Shown: positions 1 through 7,193 of the stretch, in pieces
How the letters are laid out: each line of letters opens with the position of its first letter
Position numbering within the stretch: the stretch's first letter is position 1
Source: UBA6168 sp041163745
GTDB lineage: Bacteria > Bacteroidota > Bacteroidia > Chitinophagales > Saprospiraceae
Length of the DNA: 64,000 nt
Reading direction: 5' to 3'
NCBI GenBank assembly: GCA_041163745.1
Contig: JBEAQU010000078.1
Location: 1 to 64,000, forward strand
Notes under the pieces: generated by a model
Databases searched by the model: none
What the model was told of the DNA's origin: nothing
The model's input: only the letters and a program-made list of their open reading frames with translations
Made by a program: the position numbers and the translations under genes

Positions 1-222
1 TAAAAAAGGTAAAAAATTTACAAAGCACGTCCAATCAAAAAATTACAAAATAAAAATCCCCGTAATCAGCCAAATTCTCTAAAATTCGTAGTCCGGCGCT
101 TTCCGCGAAGCGGGGAACAAGGACCTCCCTGGCACACCCAATCCGCCATGCTTTCATCCCTTCGGCCGCGATATCGCACGTCAACCCCTCCTCCATGCGG
201 AACCGACAATTTGATTTGCACC
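1..222. mobile_element. MITE-like element, copy A (left part outside the window)
   Basis: This is the right portion of a dispersed intergenic element that recurs at 6889-7186 and 15559-15906. Shared landmarks in order are an AT-rich stretch, a block reading roughly aaaatcc(c/t)tgta, a hairpin built on GCGAAGCGGGG (about 104-118), a block matching ccgccat (about 147-153), and a right terminal inverted repeat at 200-222. That terminus, read inward, starts GGTGCAAATCAA and ends TTGTCGG plus TTC, and matches 21 of 23 positions of the right end of copy C. No ORF in it looks real. The left terminus lies beyond the window start. MITE identity is inferred from structure. Confidence 0.6.
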
Positions 223-422
223 CGTGTTGGACAGCATCAACCGCCACACGGTGTATGGTCCTTTCATGGCACAATTAGGATGGTGAGATACGCCGACGCA
301 CAGGACCGCCAGCCGAAAAGCCGTTTTTTTCAGCGCCGCCCACCGGATTTGCCGCAGCCCCCGCAGAACCAATGCAAAGATTCGGCGTTTGATTACTATC
401 CGACACCACAACCCTTATTTCT
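223..422. other. Intergenic leader of the FtsX-type permease
   Basis: Together with the element at 1-222 this makes a 422-base stretch without a gene. No ATPase gene or other coding region is visible here. I saw no clear promoter box or terminator. Confidence 0.4.
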
Positions 423-2993
423 TTGTCGACACCTACCCACTCCTGGATATTGAAAATGGCATGGCGGGACAGCCGGCGCAACCGTGGACGGCTCCTGCTT
501 TTCGTCACCTCCATCATCATTGGCATCGCCGCCCTGGTGGCCATACAATCCTTCAGCGAAAACCTGCAACGCGACATCGCCCGCGAAGCCCGCACCCTGC
601 TCGGCGCAGACCTCCTCGTCCAGGGTGGCCAACCCGCCGCCGACTCCGTCCGGCAACGCTTCCGGCGATTGCCCGCCGTCGCCACCGCCGAAATCTGGAG
701 CCTCGCCTCCATGGCTTATTTCCCCCGGAACGGAGGCAGCCGACTGGTGCAGGTACGAGCCCAGAACGGTGCCTTCCCTTTCTACGGCAAGTTCGACACC
801 CAACCCGCCGCCGCCGCCGACACCTTCCTCGCCGCCGCCTCGGATACTACCGAACCGGCAAGCGTCGCCCTGGTGGAGAGAACCCTCCTGCTGCAATTCA
901 ACCGCTCCGTCGGCGATACCATCCGGATCGGCAATACGCCCTTCCTCATCATCGGGGAGCTCCGGACCGTGCCCGGCCGCGCCGGTATCGCCGGCTCCGT
1001 CGCACCTGTCGTCTACATTCCCCTGGCTGCCCTGCCCGGAACCGAACTGGTCCGGCAGGGCTCCCTCGTCTGGTACCAATATTTCTTCCGATTGGCGGAT
1101 GGCACGGACAGCCAGTCGCTCGCACGGGAGGATCTCGAACCCGCCCTTGAAAACACCCCCCTGGAAGTGGAAACCGCCGCCGACCGCCAACAACAACTCG
1201 GGAATGCGCTGGGGAACATGCGGACCTTCCTCCAACTCGTGGCTTTCATCGCCCTCCTGTTGGGCAGCATCGGCGTCGCCAGTGCCGTCCATATCTACCT
1301 GCGAGACAAAATGGCCCGCATCGCCGTCCTCCGATGCCTCGGACTGCAGGCCGGACAGGCGTTCCGCATCTATTTCCTCCAGGTATTGGCCCTCGGTCTG
1401 GCCGGCGGTATCGCCGGTGCCATCCTCGGAAGTGTGCTGCAGCTCGCCCTTCCCCCGCTCCTGGCTTCTTTCCTCCCTATCCGGGACATCAGTACCGACG
1501 TATCGCCTGCAGCCATCCTGACCGGTATGGGTACCGGCCTGGGTGTCACCCTGCTGTTCTCTCTGCTGCCCCTCCTGGCCATCCGCAGGGTGTCCCCGCT
1601 CGCCACCCTGCGGGCTTCCCTGGAACAGGATGTATCGGCAAGGGATCCCCTGCGCTGGGGCGTCTATTCCCTGATTCTCCTTTTCATGGGGGGACTGACC
1701 TATCTCCAGACGGATTCCCTCGCATTCCCCGCCGCCATTCTGCTCGCTTTCCTCGTTCTCGCCGGTTTCGCCAAGGGCCTGGTCTGGTCCGTCCGGCGGT
1801 TCTTTCCTACCCATTGGACCTATACCTGGCGACAAAGCCTCGCCAACCTCTACCGTCCCAACAACCAGACCATGGTGCTCATCGTCACCATCGGCCTCGG
1901 CACCGCCTTGCTGTCGACCTTGTTCCTGGTCCAGGACCTCCTCCTTCGCCAAATCGCCTACACCGGCGCCAACGACCTCCCCAACATGATCATCTTCGAC
2001 ATCCAAACTCATCAAAAAGAGGATGTCGCCCGGCTCGCCACCGAACAAGGTCTGCCCCTTCGACAACTGGTTCCCATCGTCACCATGCGGCTGGAAACCA
2101 TCGATGGCGTCAATCAGACGGACAACCGCCGCGACACCCTCGACGAACCCCGGAACCGACGCCGAAACTGGGTCTATGAACGGGAATACCGCGTCACCTA
2201 CCGCGATTCCCTAATCGATACGGAAACCCTCGTCGAAGGCACCTGGCACGGATCCGTCGCAGCGGATGGTATCATCTACGTTTCCATCGCCGAAAACATC
2301 GCCGACGACATGCAGGCAGGCGTCGGCTCCCGCCTGGTGTTCAATGTGCAGGGAACCCCCATGGAAACCGTCGTAGGCAGCATCCGTAAGGTCGACTTCC
2401 GAAGGGTGCAGACCAACTTCCTCGTCGTCTTCCCCACGGGTGTGCTCGAACAGGCTCCCCAGTTCCATGTCATCGTATCCCGAACGGACTCGGAAGAACA
2501 GTCCGCCGGATTCCAACAGGCCCTCGTCCGCCGCTTCCCTAACGTCTCGGTCATCGACCTCACCCAAATCCTCCGTTCGGTCAGCACTGTCCTGGACAAG
2601 GTTTCCTTCGTCATCCGCTTCATGGCCCTCTTCAGCATCCTGACCGGACTGATCGTACTGGTGAGCTCCGTCGTGCTGAGCAAGTTCCAGCGAATACGGG
2701 AAAGTGTCCTGCTCCGAACCCTCGGCGCCCATCGCTCCCACATCATCCGCATCAACCTGCAGGAGTATTTCCTCCTGGGGCTGTTGGCCTCGCTGACCGG
2801 CGTGGTCTTGTCCCTCGTCGGTGGCTTCGCCCTGGCCACATGGTCGCTGGAGATTCCTTTCGACCCGGACCTCCGGCCAACACTCCTCGTTTTCCTGTCC
2901 GTCACCGCGCTGACCATGCTCATAGGATCCCTCCATACCCGCAGCATCGTCCGCCAACCACCCCTGGAAGTACTCCGAAAAGAAGATGGCTGA
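423..2993 (+). CDS. FtsX-like ABC transporter permease (YbbP type)
   Basis: An 856-residue inner-membrane permease of the MacB/FtsX class, the type that couples to an ABC ATPase for lipid, lipoprotein or envelope-stress work rather than solute uptake. After a short leader comes the family-typical AWRDSRRNRGRLLLF segment and a first membrane helix (about residues 24-42). A large periplasmic MacB-like domain follows, then an FtsX domain with three helices (about 265-395), a fourth helix region near 415-460, a second periplasmic part (about 530-715) and a second FtsX domain with three helices to the C-terminus. This two-FtsX architecture matches YbbP. The start used is TTG at 423, because homologues carry SWILKMAWRDSR; an ATG at residue 12 is the alternative. 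No partner ATPase is visible in the window. Confidence 0.9.
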   Translation: MSTPTHSWILKMAWRDSRRNRGRLLLFVTSIIIGIAALVAIQSFSENLQRDIAREARTLLGADLLVQGGQPAADSVRQRFRRLPAVATAEIWSLASMAYFPRNGGSRLVQVRAQNGAFPFYGKFDTQPAAAADTFLAAASDTTEPASVALVERTLLLQFNRSVGDTIRIGNTPFLIIGELRTVPGRAGIAGSVAPVVYIPLAALPGTELVRQGSLVWYQYFFRLADGTDSQSLAREDLEPALENTPLEVETAADRQQQLGNALGNMRTFLQLVAFIALLLGSIGVASAVHIYLRDKMARIAVLRCLGLQAGQAFRIYFLQVLALGLAGGIAGAILGSVLQLALPPLLASFLPIRDISTDVSPAAILTGMGTGLGVTLLFSLLPLLAIRRVSPLATLRASLEQDVSARDPLRWGVYSLILLFMGGLTYLQTDSLAFPAAILLAFLVLAGFAKGLVWSVRRFFPTHWTYTWRQSLANLYRPNNQTMVLIVTIGLGTALLSTLFLVQDLLLRQIAYTGANDLPNMIIFDIQTHQKEDVARLATEQGLPLRQLVPIVTMRLETIDGVNQTDNRRDTLDEPRNRRRNWVYEREYRVTYRDSLIDTETLVEGTWHGSVAADGIIYVSIAENIADDMQAGVGSRLVFNVQGTPMETVVGSIRKVDFRRVQTNFLVVFPTGVLEQAPQFHVIVSRTDSEEQSAGFQQALVRRFPNVSVIDLTQILRSVSTVLDKVSFVIRFMALFSILTGLIVLVSSVVLSKFQRIRESVLLRTLGAHRSHIIRINLQEYFLLGLLASLTGVVLSLVGGFALATWSLEIPFDPDLRPTLLVFLSVTALTMLIGSLHTRSIVRQPPLEVLRKEDG

Positions 2994-3008
2994 GCTGACG
3001 AGCCCCAC

Positions 3009-3059
3009 CCGCTCGCCCGGGGGCCGTCCGTCGATCGGCCGACCCCCGGAGGCGAGCGG
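3009..3059. terminator. GC-rich hairpin between convergent genes
   Basis: Perfect 9-bp arms CCGCTCGCC (3009-3017) and GGCGAGCGG (3051-3059) enclose further G-run/C-run pairing. It lies between the stop codons of the FtsX permease and the convergent lipoprotein gene. There is no T-tract, so a bidirectional terminator role is inference. Confidence 0.4.
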
Positions 3060-3088
3060 AGCGCTGTCTTGTCCGATGTCTTCCACAC

Positions 3089-4639
3089 CTACTGGTCGGC
3101 TCCGTCCGCCGCGGCCCGCATGATTGCGTAGTCCGCTGTCGCCCTGCCCGCATCCAGGCCAGCCTCACTGTCGAATCGGAAGTGTATGCCCCCGTATATC
3201 CTGGATTCTGCAGCCTCCCATGCCCAAGCGTCCACCTTCGCACGCTCCGCCGGAAAGATATGAGCCAGCACGGCCGCCGCCGCCGCGGAGAAGGAACTGT
3301 GCCCGGAGGTGTAGGCCGGGAAGTTGGGCGTGCCCAATATGGTCTTGAACCCGTCGATGACCTGAATGGGCCGCGGATAATGGTAGTAATACTTGGCATC
3401 CCAACAACTCACCCCGGCATCGTGTATCGCCATGTTCATGTAAGCATATACCCTGGCGGAACGCAACGGATTGTATCTGTATTGCAGGATGAAGTCCGTG
3501 GCGAATCGATTCCAGTGGCCCGGCGGCGTATAGGTGTTCAACCCGTCCGACCACCAATTGGCGATGCGGCGCTGCTCGGTGGTCAGGTTCTCCGCCACCG
3601 ACCTCAATTCGGCCACAGCCTCGGCAAAGGCCGGCGTACCCGGTGCGGGCGGCACCGGCGCCCGGACCGCCTCGACATCCGGTAGGAACCAGGTCTTCAC
3701 CCGACCGAAGAAGGGCGTCACCCCGACCGGCCGCTGCGGCACCTCCATGTTCTCCCACTTCCATCCGAACCGGTCGTAGGCAGCCTGCGCCAAGGAATCC
3801 GATACTGCCTTGGACACTTGCGCCGCCGACATGCCGTCCGCCGCCGCCCGCGCCAGAAATAGCCTCGCCACCCCTCTCCCTAAGGAATCCCCGGCCGCCA
3901 GGTCGCTCGCCACGTGCATGCCGGCCGCTTGCATGGCCCGCTTCATCTCCTCGGCTCGCTCCTCCAGGTAAGCCTTCTCCAATGGGAAAAGCGTGGAAAG
4001 AATTTCCCTCGATACCGCCGCCACCACCGCCCCGTCGGACGGATAGGATGGCAGGTCGTTGGTCGCATAAGCCGGCTCCAGGGTCTCGTCCACCAAATAC
4101 GGCGCCGGCCGGCTGTATTCGTACTTGTAATGCCAGGCCGCGATCAGGGCGTCAAACTGGGCCGCTCCCAGATAGGATAAGGCCCGACAAGTGTAGGTAG
4201 GATGGGAATAGGGAAAATAGGGGTATTGGTCGGGCTGGGCTGGGTCGGGCGACGGATAGGTGCCGTCCGGCGCCGGCGCCGGCGTCAGGTTGTACTTCGC
4301 CACCATATCCCGCGCAATCTCGTTCCACCGGATGATCGGATTGTTCGTCCAGTACGCCATGGCCTCCCGGTCACGCTTCTCCGGCCGGGCGGACAGGCGC
4401 TTGAGTTCCGCCAACTCCTGACGGTATGCATCCGTACCGACCGCCGCCGGTGGGTCTATCCGTACTTCCTCCGGACCCGCCAGCCATACCGGCGTCCAGG
4501 TGCCGCCCGACTCATCCAATCCGGCGTAGGTGTAGGAATCATAGCTTGTTCGCGTGGGCAACTCTTTCCTGCAGGAGCTTGTGACCAACGCCGCCGTCAG
4601 ACTGCCGGCCATCAGATAAATGTATATGCTGGATTTCAT
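3089..4639 (-). CDS. Vanadium-dependent haloperoxidase / PAP2-superfamily lipoprotein
   Basis: A 516-residue exported lipoprotein: a hydrophobic leader ends in a lipobox with Cys23 (LVTSSC). The start at 4639 is chosen because it gives this signal peptide; upstream codons do not look coding. All three vanadate/phosphate-binding motifs of the haloperoxidase/acid-phosphatase fold are intact towards the C-terminus: KYYYHYPRP (K-x6-RP), TSGHSSFS (the SGH motif with the acid-base His), and SRIYGGIHFRFD (SR-x5-H-x3-D). The family includes halide-oxidising peroxidases and phosphatases, and sequence alone does not separate them here. The upstream gene on the same strand, a barrel protein, ends 13 bases before this start, so the two are probably co-transcribed. 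Confidence 0.85.
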   Translation of the reverse strand: MKSSIYIYLMAGSLTAALVTSSCRKELPTRTSYDSYTYAGLDESGGTWTPVWLAGPEEVRIDPPAAVGTDAYRQELAELKRLSARPEKRDREAMAYWTNNPIIRWNEIARDMVAKYNLTPAPAPDGTYPSPDPAQPDQYPYFPYSHPTYTCRALSYLGAAQFDALIAAWHYKYEYSRPAPYLVDETLEPAYATNDLPSYPSDGAVVAAVSREILSTLFPLEKAYLEERAEEMKRAMQAAGMHVASDLAAGDSLGRGVARLFLARAAADGMSAAQVSKAVSDSLAQAAYDRFGWKWENMEVPQRPVGVTPFFGRVKTWFLPDVEAVRAPVPPAPGTPAFAEAVAELRSVAENLTTEQRRIANWWSDGLNTYTPPGHWNRFATDFILQYRYNPLRSARVYAYMNMAIHDAGVSCWDAKYYYHYPRPIQVIDGFKTILGTPNFPAYTSGHSSFSAAAAAVLAHIFPAERAKVDAWAWEAAESRIYGGIHFRFDSEAGLDAGRATADYAIMRAAADGADQ

Positions 4640-4652
4640 GTGATTCGATTTA

Positions 4653-5627
4653 TCAGTCGTTTGTAATAATGGATGCGGACGGGTTGCCGGCTGCCGATGA
4701 CCGCCGCCCCTTTCCGAGGCCGAACTGCCAGGTGATGGCACCGGATATCACCGTCGACCGCCCGATGTTCCTGCCCCGAAGTACCCGTTGATACCCCGCC
4801 GACAGACTGCCCCCCCGGATGATTGTCGGAAAATACCGCAACCGGACCAAGACACCGGTCATGTCGGCCTTGTTGGTGGGCTGTGGCGCATTTTGCCGGC
4901 GGATGTCGTCTCCGTACAGGGAGGGCTGGTGAATGCCTCCTGCCTCCGCCTGCAAGGTATGCCGCCACAACCAGCTTCCGACCGACAACTCCACCTGCAG
5001 CGCGTCCGGAACGTCCATGGCCGTACTGTATATGCCCCGGTCGGTATAGTAATAGTCCCTTTCCGCTGTCGTGGTTCCCCGGTGAAGGTAGGCGGCGCCC
5101 AGCCGCCCGTACATGCCTCGGGAATGCTCGTACTTGACAATACCGCGCACCATCAGCTCCAAGGTTCCCAATCCCAGGTTCATAGGCATGTAATCGGATA
5201 GATACGCTCCGACCGGCAGGCTGCCCCCGGCGGACAGGAACGCTTGAATGTCGCCGCCGCCGACCGGACGCTCCAGCAATTTGTGTTTGACGTACAGGCC
5301 CAGGTCCTGCCAGCCGGACACCCCCGCCAGCTGGCCGCCGGATGGCTCCGTGGAAACATAATGCAGCATCCCGTACAGGTCGGTGCGGGCCCCCAGCCCG
5401 ACTGCCGCCAGCTGGGTGGCCGTCCGACGGGTGAGCGTACCGATGTTTAGGTTTTCCCGCAACAGCGTCCCCTCCCAATAGCGGTCCCACCGGTCTTCCT
5501 GGTACTGCACCGCCACACAGATTTCTCGCGCCCCCATCATCAACGCATCGGCCGGCGTCTGCGCCTTTTGTGGCAATACCCAGCCTAGCTGTATGATCAG
5601 GGCGATAACGATATGTTTATTCTTCAT
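4653..5627 (-). CDS. Predicted outer-membrane beta-barrel protein (hypothetical)
   Basis: A 324-residue protein with a clear signal peptide (about residues 1-23, ending near PQKAQT). The rest is rich in alternating aromatic and polar residues with Gly turns (for example YMPMNLGLGTLELMVRG and YGRLGAAYLHRG), and the segment TWQFGLGKG lies near the C-terminus, as in outer-membrane barrels. I recognise no specific family; it resembles the phenol-MetA-type or transporter-like barrels in a general way. It sits 13 bases upstream of the PAP2/haloperoxidase lipoprotein on the same strand, which suggests a two-gene operon acting at the cell envelope. Confidence 0.7.
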   Translation of the reverse strand: MKNKHIVIALIIQLGWVLPQKAQTPADALMMGAREICVAVQYQEDRWDRYWEGTLLRENLNIGTLTRRTATQLAAVGLGARTDLYGMLHYVSTEPSGGQLAGVSGWQDLGLYVKHKLLERPVGGGDIQAFLSAGGSLPVGAYLSDYMPMNLGLGTLELMVRGIVKYEHSRGMYGRLGAAYLHRGTTTAERDYYYTDRGIYSTAMDVPDALQVELSVGSWLWRHTLQAEAGGIHQPSLYGDDIRRQNAPQPTNKADMTGVLVRLRYFPTIIRGGSLSAGYQRVLRGRNIGRSTVISGAITWQFGLGKGRRSSAAGNPSASIITND

Positions 5628-5908
5628 TTTTTGAATAATTGACTATCCGGTATGTCGGCAGCAAATCATGCCACCACCGGTGTTGCACACCTTCCACGGA
5701 CACGCACTCCCATCCACAACGGGGGAAGGTCAGGACCGCTTGTCCGGCAACCCTTGGCTCGCCCCTCCGCCCGACAGGACGTCAGACAAAATCCGGACTG
5801 CATACGGCCAAGACAAACCGGACAGGCTCACGCCAATGTCGCGCTCCTACGGAATCCAGTGTCGCGGATCGTGTTGAAATGGAATAGAATTGATATGGGA
5901 AAAAGAAT

Positions 5909-6418
5909 TCAGACCCGATCCGGTGGCGGGCTGGGCAGGGTGACCCAATGTTGCTGCCGAATGGTGGATACGGCGAAATGGCCGTCACCCGGTACAGATT
6001 CGCTGTCCATCAACAGCCATTCGAGCGGAGTGAGCGTGTATTCCCGGAACAAATGCTCGAGCAGCAGGGACCAATCCGTTTCCGGCTGCCCCGGGGCAAC
6101 CGGCATGCGGCATTCGATGCCCTCCTCCACCGTGCTGTCGGGAACAAGCCGGTAATAGACCCGCTCGTTGCCGTCGGTCCTGGTGAAAGCGAAGAAGTCG
6201 CTGTAAATGTAGCCACGGGGCGTAAGCTGCTCCTCTTTCAAAATCTGTATCGCGGACTCGATGCCGGCCGCCTCCTTAAGCCCGATGGCAATGGCGGCTT
6301 CCTGTTCGTTCATCCGGTGTGCGGTCTCCACAATCTGCCATACGCCGACGCTGACATGGGATACCATGCCTTGCAGGATGACAACCGCCAACAGAAACCG
6401 GGCAAACAATTTTCTCAT
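5909..6418 (-). CDS. Hypothetical protein with one N-terminal membrane segment
   Basis: A 169-residue protein starting MRKLFARFLLAVVILQG. The N-terminal hydrophobic stretch (about residues 4-28) is a signal anchor or signal peptide. The remainder is soluble and acidic (IVETAHRMNEQEAAIAIGL, later TDWSLLLEHLFREYTL) and the last residues are Pro-rich. The open frame continues 81 codons upstream, but that part is Pro/Arg/Cys-rich and non-protein-like, so the ATG at 6418 is preferred. I do not recognise a family. The composition resembles small secreted proteins found near metal-resistance loci in Bacteroidota, but no Cys or His motif supports that here. Confidence 0.6.
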   Translation of the reverse strand: MRKLFARFLLAVVILQGMVSHVSVGVWQIVETAHRMNEQEAAIAIGLKEAAGIESAIQILKEEQLTPRGYIYSDFFAFTRTDGNERVYYRLVPDSTVEEGIECRMPVAPGQPETDWSLLLEHLFREYTLTPLEWLLMDSESVPGDGHFAVSTIRQQHWVTLPSPPPDRV

Positions 6419-7193
6419 TCCGCAGCTTGAAAGGATGAACGAAAATAAGCCCCCTCCTCCAGTTTGGCAAATTTTTCTGCCTTCTGTCATCCTCCGGGCT
6501 CGAAAAGGGAATGTGTGACGACAAGGATTATGTACCTGCGAAAGAAAGATGCAGGTACGGACAGCAGGCGTATCCGCGGCACCTGGCGGGCACGCGCCGT
6601 CCCCGCTCCATCGCATGGGCGGCGATGGCGACAGGCCGGGAGAACACGCAGGCAAGGTCATCGCAGGCGCTGCCTCCGGTCACGGCCAAGCCGTTGACAA
6701 GCATGCGTACGAACGGAACAGCCGCTCAGGCCGTATCAGCGCCAACCGGAGAACCGAGTACTCGACTGGCCGCTAAGCAGATTGCTGCCCGAACACCGGC
6801 AGCGTATCAAGGTGGCCTCGCAAGCCCCCTTACTCATGGCATCGACCATTCCCCTGGGGCTCTCCTTGCGAAGCGGGGAGGAAATTCGGGCGTAAACCAA
6901 ACGGTCGAATCACCAATCCGTAGCAGACCATCCCGCGAAGCGGGGATCAAAATTCCACTAATAAAAGAGCGAAAAAATACCCAATCAGCTTGCTATCAAT
7001 AAATTAAAAATGAAAAAATGCCTGTAACTTAGTCTAATTCTCTTACATTCGCGTACCACCAGCTTACCCCGTAAAGCGGGGAAAAAATATATCCGCTGCC
7101 AACGAACCCGCCATTCCATTACCCCTTCGGCCACGACAACGCGCGTCCCTCCGAACCACCGTGGATACGTCAAGTTGGTCGGCGCCCGTTCCG
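6419..7193. other. Intergenic region containing a MITE-like element
   Basis: A 775-base gap between two minus-strand genes. The right half (6889-7186) is copy B of the dispersed element. In 6419-6888 I see no gene; a further GCGAAGCGGGGAGG hairpin arm lies at 6869-6882 just outside the element. The short minus-strand frame at 6985-7197 is element sequence, not a gene. Confidence 0.5.
6889..7186. mobile_element. MITE-like element, copy B
   Basis: A 298-bp element whose left end reads GGCGTAAACCAA and whose right end, read inward from 7186, starts GGCGCCGACCAAC and is more decayed. Each end matches the left terminus of copy C at about 18-19 of 23 positions. Inside are two hairpins on the GCGGGG theme (about 6931-6944 and 7065-7081) flanking an AT-rich core (about 6945-7060). 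The blocks aaaattcca(c/t)taataaaa, ttgctatca, cattcgcgtacca and ccgctgccaacgaa are shared almost unchanged with copy C. The right end stops 7 bases short of the stop codon of the penicillin-binding protein gene. Confidence 0.65.

Noticed and set aside
396..2066. 556-codon open frame antisense to the FtsX-type permease
   Set aside because: Gly/Glu/Asp-rich shadow produced by GC-rich codon use in the real gene; no recognisable domain.
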